From IMG/VR virus record IMGVR_UViG_3300042923_001178, positions 1 to 33,811 of that record: DNA of 33,811 bases. One strand, written 5' to 3'. This stretch comes from a virus. Position numbers and translations under genes: made by a program. The first letter of the stretch is position 1, and the number at the start of each line of letters is the position of its first letter. Below, piece after piece: positions 31,093 through 33,811 of the stretch. The notes below the pieces were generated by a model. That model made no database searches, was not told the DNA's origin, and was given only the letters and a program-made list of their open reading frames with translations.

Positions 31093-31749
31093 TTGGGTAG
31101 TATAAATAATATGATTCAATGGTTTAAAGACCGAGAAGGTAAAGTAAACTACAGCCAAGATGGACGTTTGGGACCTAATAGTTATGACTGTAGTTCCGCA
31201 GTGTATTTCGCTTTGATTGCTGGTGGATTTATCCCAGTGGGAAGTATGGGGTGGACCGGATCGTTACACGATACAACTTTACCGCCTATCGCAAAAAAAA
31301 TTTCACGAGCGGAATGTCGCAGAGGTGACATTTTCCTATCAAAGTATTGGGCAAATGATGGGCATACGGGAGTCTTTTTAGATAACGGCACAATCATTCA
31401 TTGTAATGCATATGATGATAACATTCGAACAACTGTAGCAGATGGACGAATGGGCCCAGCACCAACTGAATATTATAGATTGAATAATGCAGATGATGAA
31501 AATATGCCAGATACAGAAAGTGAGGAAATGTTAATGTGGGTATTTTACCAAGCAAACAAAAATGTACCAGTTCGTTGGTTCAATGGAGAGCATGCATATG
31601 CTATCGGTCACGCTGATGAGATGAAAGCAATTCAGCAAATTTATAAAGCGAACACAGGTAAAGATGTTCCATTTTTGACAAATTGGACTGATGCAACTCC
31701 TTATCATAATCGTTTGGCCAATGTCTTGAATCGAACACCTGATTTCTAA
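31093..31749 (+). CDS. Endolysin 2: NlpC/P60-like (Amidase_5) hydrolase with C-terminal wall-binding domain
   Basis: This 218-residue protein has a catalytic domain closely related to endolysin 1 (Cys in NSYDCSSAVYF, His in DGHTGVFLDN). Its C-terminal 71 residues differ from lysin 1 but match the following lysozyme (LMWVFYQANKNVPVRWFNGE to LANVLNR). The start is a TTG with AAAGGAGG at an ideal 8 bases. Inside the gene, GAGG lies 8 bases before an in-frame ATG at 31534, so the binding domain could also be made alone. Confidence 0.85.
   Translation: MGSINNMIQWFKDREGKVNYSQDGRLGPNSYDCSSAVYFALIAGGFIPVGSMGWTGSLHDTTLPPIAKKISRAECRRGDIFLSKYWANDGHTGVFLDNGTIIHCNAYDDNIRTTVADGRMGPAPTEYYRLNNADDENMPDTESEEMLMWVFYQANKNVPVRWFNGEHAYAIGHADEMKAIQQIYKANTGKDVPFLTNWTDATPYHNRLANVLNRTPDF
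31522..31536 (+). promoter_or_regulatory. Internal ribosome site and start for a free wall-binding domain (lysin 2)
   Basis: GAGG at 31522-31525 is followed 8 bases later by ATG at 31534, in frame, predicting a separate 71-residue domain (31534-31749). The same layout occurs in the lysozyme gene. In enterococcal lysin Lys170, internal starts give binding-domain copies that assemble with the full enzyme. Confidence 0.5.
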
Positions 31750-31772
31750 AATTATCAGGAGGAGGAGAAAGA

Positions 31773-32468
31773 ATGGCTAATGAAAATATGAAACTATCTC
31801 AGAATGGTTTTGAGTTGATCAAAGGCTTTGAAGGTTTAAGTTTGACCGCCTACCTAGATGCTGTCGGCGTTTGGACAATAGGGTATGGTCATACACAAGG
31901 TGTATATGCTGGAATGACTATTACTTTAGAACAAGCAAACAACTTTCTGAAGCAGGATATAGAAAACCATTTACCCGGTATTTATAAATACGTTACGGTA
32001 GAATTGAACCAAAACCAGTTTGATGCCCTAGCAAGTTTTCACTTTAATTTGGGTGTAAATATTTTACAGGGTTCTACACTGTTAACTTATATCAATTCAA
32101 AAAATTGGCAAGCAGCAGCTAACGAAATGAAAAAATATGTAAATGGAAATGGCTCTGTGATACCGGGGCTTGTGACACGAAGACAACTTGAAACAGATTT
32201 GTTTTTAACACCAGTAAATGACAATACAGTAAATGAAAGTGAGGAAATATTGATGTGGGTATTTTATCAAGCAAATAAAAATTCGCCTGTGCGTTGGTTT
32301 AATGGTCAGCATGCATATGCTATTGGACACGAAGATGAAATGAGAGCAATTCGACAAGTGTATCATGCGAATACAGGAAAAGAAGTCCCATTCTTAACAA
32401 ACTGGACAGACGCTGCGCCTTATTATAATCGTCTTGCGAATGTTTTGAATCGTAAGCCGGATTATTAA
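31773..32468 (+). CDS. Endolysin 3: GH24 phage lysozyme (muramidase) with the same wall-binding domain
   Basis: This 231-residue protein has a GH24 domain: KGFEGLSLTAYLDAVGVWTI plus GYGHT gives the catalytic set Glu20, Asp29, Thr35, with the usual spacing. It cleaves the MurNAc-GlcNAc bond. The C-terminal 71 residues are a close copy of the domain in lysin 2. GGAGGAG precedes the ATG. There is no signal-arrest-release helix at the N-terminus, so it depends on the holin. It targets a different bond from lysins 1 and 2. Confidence 0.92.
   Translation: MANENMKLSQNGFELIKGFEGLSLTAYLDAVGVWTIGYGHTQGVYAGMTITLEQANNFLKQDIENHLPGIYKYVTVELNQNQFDALASFHFNLGVNILQGSTLLTYINSKNWQAAANEMKKYVNGNGSVIPGLVTRRQLETDLFLTPVNDNTVNESEEILMWVFYQANKNSPVRWFNGQHAYAIGHEDEMRAIRQVYHANTGKEVPFLTNWTDAAPYYNRLANVLNRKPDY
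32241..32255 (+). promoter_or_regulatory. Internal ribosome site and start for a free wall-binding domain (lysozyme)
   Basis: GAGG at 32241-32244 lies 8 bases before the in-frame ATG at 32253, as in lysin 2, predicting a 71-residue product (32253-32468). The GAGG-8-ATG spacing is kept although nearby codons differ. Confidence 0.5.
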
Positions 32469-32490
32469 TAACTGATTCGTTACAGATAAA

Positions 32491-32530
32491 AAGCTCCTTA
32501 CTCAAATTAGAGTAGGGAGCTTATTTATTA
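32491..32530 (+). terminator. Terminator of the lysis operon
   Basis: AAGCTCCTTACTC (32491-32503) pairs with GAGTAGGGAGCTT (32510-32522), followed by ATTTATTATTTT. It lies 22 bases after the lysozyme stop. A near copy of the stem recurs at 32778. Confidence 0.85.
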
Positions 32531-32603
32531 TTTTGAAAGTAATTTAGCTTGTATTAAATTGAATTATACCTTAGACTTTATCGTGCAACATGCATTAATC
32601 TAA

Positions 32604-32675
32604 GAAGAGTACTGGCACAGGAAACTTGGGGAAGTTTTTCTGGACTGCGAACAGTACTCTTCGTATTTATTTTAT
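32604..32675 (+). ncRNA. Structured element, candidate small RNA or terminator
   Basis: GAAGAGTACTG (32604-32614) and CAGTACTCTTC (32652-32662) form a perfect 11-bp stem. Inside, CAG and AAACTT pair with AAGTTT and CTG around loop GGGG (32618-32642). A T-rich tail follows (GTATTTATTTTATC). The 317-bp gap 32469-32785 holds no convincing gene. No promoter was found that is strong enough to be sure this is an independent RNA; it may be a second terminator. Confidence 0.4.
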
Positions 32676-32691
32676 CATGGTTATTATTTAA

Positions 32692-32712
32692 TAGATATTC
32701 TTGTTTAGAATA
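32692..32712. other. Short palindrome in the gap after the lysis genes
   Basis: GATATTCT and AGAATATC form a perfect 8-bp dyad around TGTTT. It lies in AT-rich DNA with a TATAAT-like box some 35 bp downstream. It might be a protein-binding site. Nothing else in the surrounding 100 bp is interpretable. Confidence 0.25.
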
Positions 32713-32777
32713 TCGTCTAAAATACTTTTATGTTTTTCAGCATATTATAATTGTAAATTCATGACACAATAGAGAAA

Positions 32778-32809
32778 CTCCTTACTCAATTAGAGTAGGG
32801 GGCTTTTTT
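32778..32809 (+). terminator. Convergent terminator between lysis genes and the SOS-linked operon
   Basis: CTCCTTACTC pairs with GAGTAGGGGG, followed on the plus strand by TTTTTT. It overlaps the last codons and stop (32786) of the minus-strand gene, so it probably works in both directions. The stem is nearly the same as that at 32491. Confidence 0.7.
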
Positions 32810-33055
32810 CATTGCTTCGAATTCAATCATAATCTTCGTTTTGCCAATCACCGTATACTTTGTCACAACAAATTGTTTCCTACTATTATACTCACCAGCA
32901 ACCACAATTTGCATTCCTTCATCTACATCTGCCAAGAAGTTCAAACTATGCGCTGCAATCAAGCAATTCTCATTATCCAAAGAGAACCGCACCAAAGGGG
33001 TCTTGCTCATCTTCAACACACGTATCTTCGATACATAGCCTTTCATCGTTTTCAT
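32786..33055 (-). CDS. Hypothetical OB-fold-like protein, third gene of the SOS-box operon
   Basis: This 89-residue protein has alternating strands (GYVSKIRVLKMSKTPLVRFSL, then EGMQIVVAGEYNSRKQFVVT) reminiscent of small OB-fold nucleic-acid-binding proteins. That is a pattern impression only. The ATG at 33055 follows ATGGAGGCG at good spacing, inside the end of the preceding gene (83-base overlap in another frame). The last gene before the convergent terminator. Confidence 0.6.
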   Translation of the reverse strand: MKTMKGYVSKIRVLKMSKTPLVRFSLDNENCLIAAHSLNFLADVDEGMQIVVAGEYNSRKQFVVTKYTVIGKTKIMIEFEAMKKAPYSN

Positions 33056-33242
33056 AACAATCGCCTCCATAATATTGTACATGATAGCGACAATACGTTT
33101 TACCTAATGCGATAGCAACATAAAACTCGACACATTTTGCGCCGTATAAAGCTTCCTGAGATTCAGAAATCGAATTCGGAAATTCATTTATAAACTCAGA
33201 AAGAGATAGGTAACCTTGCTCGTACATGGTTATTAAATTCAT
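32973..33242 (-). CDS. Hypothetical acidic protein, second gene of the SOS-box operon
   Basis: This 89-residue protein begins one base after the preceding stop (TAAG-ATG). It has an N-terminal helical region (YLSLSEFINEFPNSISESQE) and a Cys-rich acidic C-terminal part (GDCYENDERLCIEDTCVEDE) that could bind metal. An upstream in-frame ATG at 33272 would overlap the previous gene and has a poorer site. No family recognised. Confidence 0.55.
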   Translation of the reverse strand: MNLITMYEQGYLSLSEFINEFPNSISESQEALYGAKCVEFYVAIALGKTYCRYHVQYYGGDCYENDERLCIEDTCVEDEQDPFGAVLFG

Positions 33243-33243
33243 C

Positions 33244-33534
33244 TTAGTTACCGCCAGGTCTATATTTTTCATTAGGATCGTACTTCCTAAGTATTTTATC
33301 TTGTGTTCTGACATGATCAAATAAATAATTTTCGCAATCGATCTTAAATACAAACGCCAGTTCTTCCGAATATCCGCTATAACTGCTGGGGACGGTAAAG
33401 TACGGCTTACCAAAATTTTGCATAGTCTTAGCAAACTGTTCATATAGCAGGTGCGCTGGACCCATTCTTTCTATAAATTCGTAGTAATATCTTTCCAATG
33501 CGTAGGTTCTTTGATGCGCTAACGGTATTTGCAT
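33244..33534 (-). CDS. Hypothetical protein, first gene of the SOS-box operon
   Basis: This 96-residue protein starts at an ATG with AAGGAG 8 bases upstream. It is rich in aromatic residues (RTYALERYYYEFIERMGPAH) and soluble. It is the promoter-proximal gene of a three-gene unit transcribed away from attR. Function unknown. The promoter has a LexA-type box, so it is probably DNA-damage induced. Confidence 0.62.
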   Translation of the reverse strand: MQIPLAHQRTYALERYYYEFIERMGPAHLLYEQFAKTMQNFGKPYFTVPSSYSGYSEELAFVFKIDCENYLFDHVRTQDKILRKYDPNEKYRPGGN

Positions 33535-33554
33535 ATCAAGCACTCCTTGCAAGA

Positions 33555-33583
33555 ATTATACGAACGTTTGTTCTATTTGTAAA
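33555..33583 (-). promoter_or_regulatory. Promoter with LexA (SOS) box
   Basis: On the minus strand TTTACA (33578-33583) and TATAAT (33555-33560) are 17 bp apart. In the spacer at 33562-33573 lies GAAC-N4-GTTC, the core of the Gram-positive LexA box (full site CGAACGTTTGTTCT on the plus strand). LexA bound there should block the polymerase, and DNA damage should release it. Confidence 0.75.
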
Positions 33584-33610
33584 GTGAGACAAACAATAAA
33601 GTGAAAAAAA

Positions 33611-33631
33611 TTATTTTGCACTAATTTTGCA
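33611..33631. repeat. Candidate integrase arm-type site, right (two TTTTGCA units)
   Basis: TTTTGCA units at 33614-33620 and 33625-33631 mirror the pair at 231-251 with the same 11-bp period, 53 bp inside attR. The 150 bp between the SOS-linked operon and attR hold no gene; this repeat and the promoter are the only features seen. Confidence 0.45.
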
Positions 33632-33684
33632 TTAACCTTGAAAATAAGCTTCTAAATCAATGACATTAATGGGGGTTTTAGGCT

Positions 33685-33811
33685 TGTACTCTCCTTATAA
33701 AGAAACCAGAAGAACCCCTGATTATATAAGGAATGCTTATATATCAAGGGTTCTTGTGTTTTTTAATATATAAGAAAGTGGAAGAAAACTAGAGAAAATA
33801 AAATTATTTTG
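33685..33811. repeat. attR: 127-bp attachment-site direct repeat, right copy
   Basis: It is identical to 112-238 and includes the same terminator hairpin (33710-33764, facing plus). The bases before it (AGGCT) do not match the tRNA, so only the short tRNA 3' end is duplicated. The window stops at its last base. Confidence 0.92.

Noticed and set aside
32469-32785. Type I toxin-antitoxin (Fst/par-like) locus
   Set aside because: The gap has hairpins and AT-rich DNA, but no short hydrophobic toxin frame with a ribosome site was found on either strand.
33272-33443. N-terminal extension of the second SOS-operon gene
   Set aside because: It would overlap the first gene almost completely in another frame; the stop-start junction TAAG-ATG at 33242 is the better start.

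Overview
This window holds an essentially complete temperate siphovirus prophage of about 33.4 kb, integrated at the 3' end of a tRNA-Ser(CGA) gene. The host looks like a low-GC lactic Gram-positive, most likely Enterococcus. The reasons are an AT-rich sequence with strong AGGAGG-type ribosome binding sites, ArpU/RinA-type late regulators, a Dit/Tal-type tail tip, a Dp-1-like holin, and a GAAC-N4-GTTC LexA box. The species cannot be fixed from sequence alone. A 127-bp perfect direct repeat (112-238 and 33685-33811) marks attL and attR. It carries the last bases of the tRNA and the tRNA's own terminator.

Layout. (1) 265-3172, minus strand: lysogeny genes (tyrosine integrase, surface lipoprotein, ImmA/IrrE-type protein, CI-type repressor). 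(2) 3160-3570: divergent switch with promoters on both strands and five copies of an 18-bp operator. (3) 3326-8455, plus strand: early operon of small genes with a Cro-like regulator, a DUF771 protein, a predicted HUH (rolling-circle type) replication initiator preceded by three hairpins, a RecU-like resolvase and a MazG-like pyrophosphohydrolase. No helicase, helicase loader, SSB, primase or recombinase was recognised. (4) 8690-10106, minus strand: two accessory genes, each with its own promoter and terminator, bracketed by a short imperfect direct repeat. (5) 10228-11073: two membrane peptides and an ArpU-like late regulator. (6) 11284-15610: metallopeptidase, HNH endonuclease, probable cos site, portal, MuF-type protein, and only then the large terminase; no small terminase was found. 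(7) 15691-19917: scaffold, major capsid protein, connector and tail genes, with a -1 frameshift in the tail chaperone. (8) 19918-28285: tape measure, an enlarged distal tail protein and a 1309-residue tail-tip/fibre protein. (9) 28304-32468: small accessory proteins, holin and three peptidoglycan hydrolases, with a second late-type regulator between them. (10) 32469-33684: structured non-coding DNA, then a minus-strand three-gene operon whose promoter carries a LexA box.

How it works together. CI acting on the operator array should hold the early promoter silent. Once that is lifted, the early operon makes the Cro-like protein and the replication proteins. The ArpU-like protein then probably switches on the packaging, head, tail and lysis genes. 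In the lysogen the integrase region, the lipoprotein, the two minus-strand accessory genes and the SOS-linked operon can be expressed on their own and are the likely host-altering cargo.

The most unusual points are the HUH-type replication module with hairpins in a tailed phage, the three-lysin cassette with conserved internal start sites for a free wall-binding domain, the packaging gene order, and the SOS-box operon at attR. Start codons were chosen from ribosome binding site spacing. Family calls come from visible motifs, not database searches.
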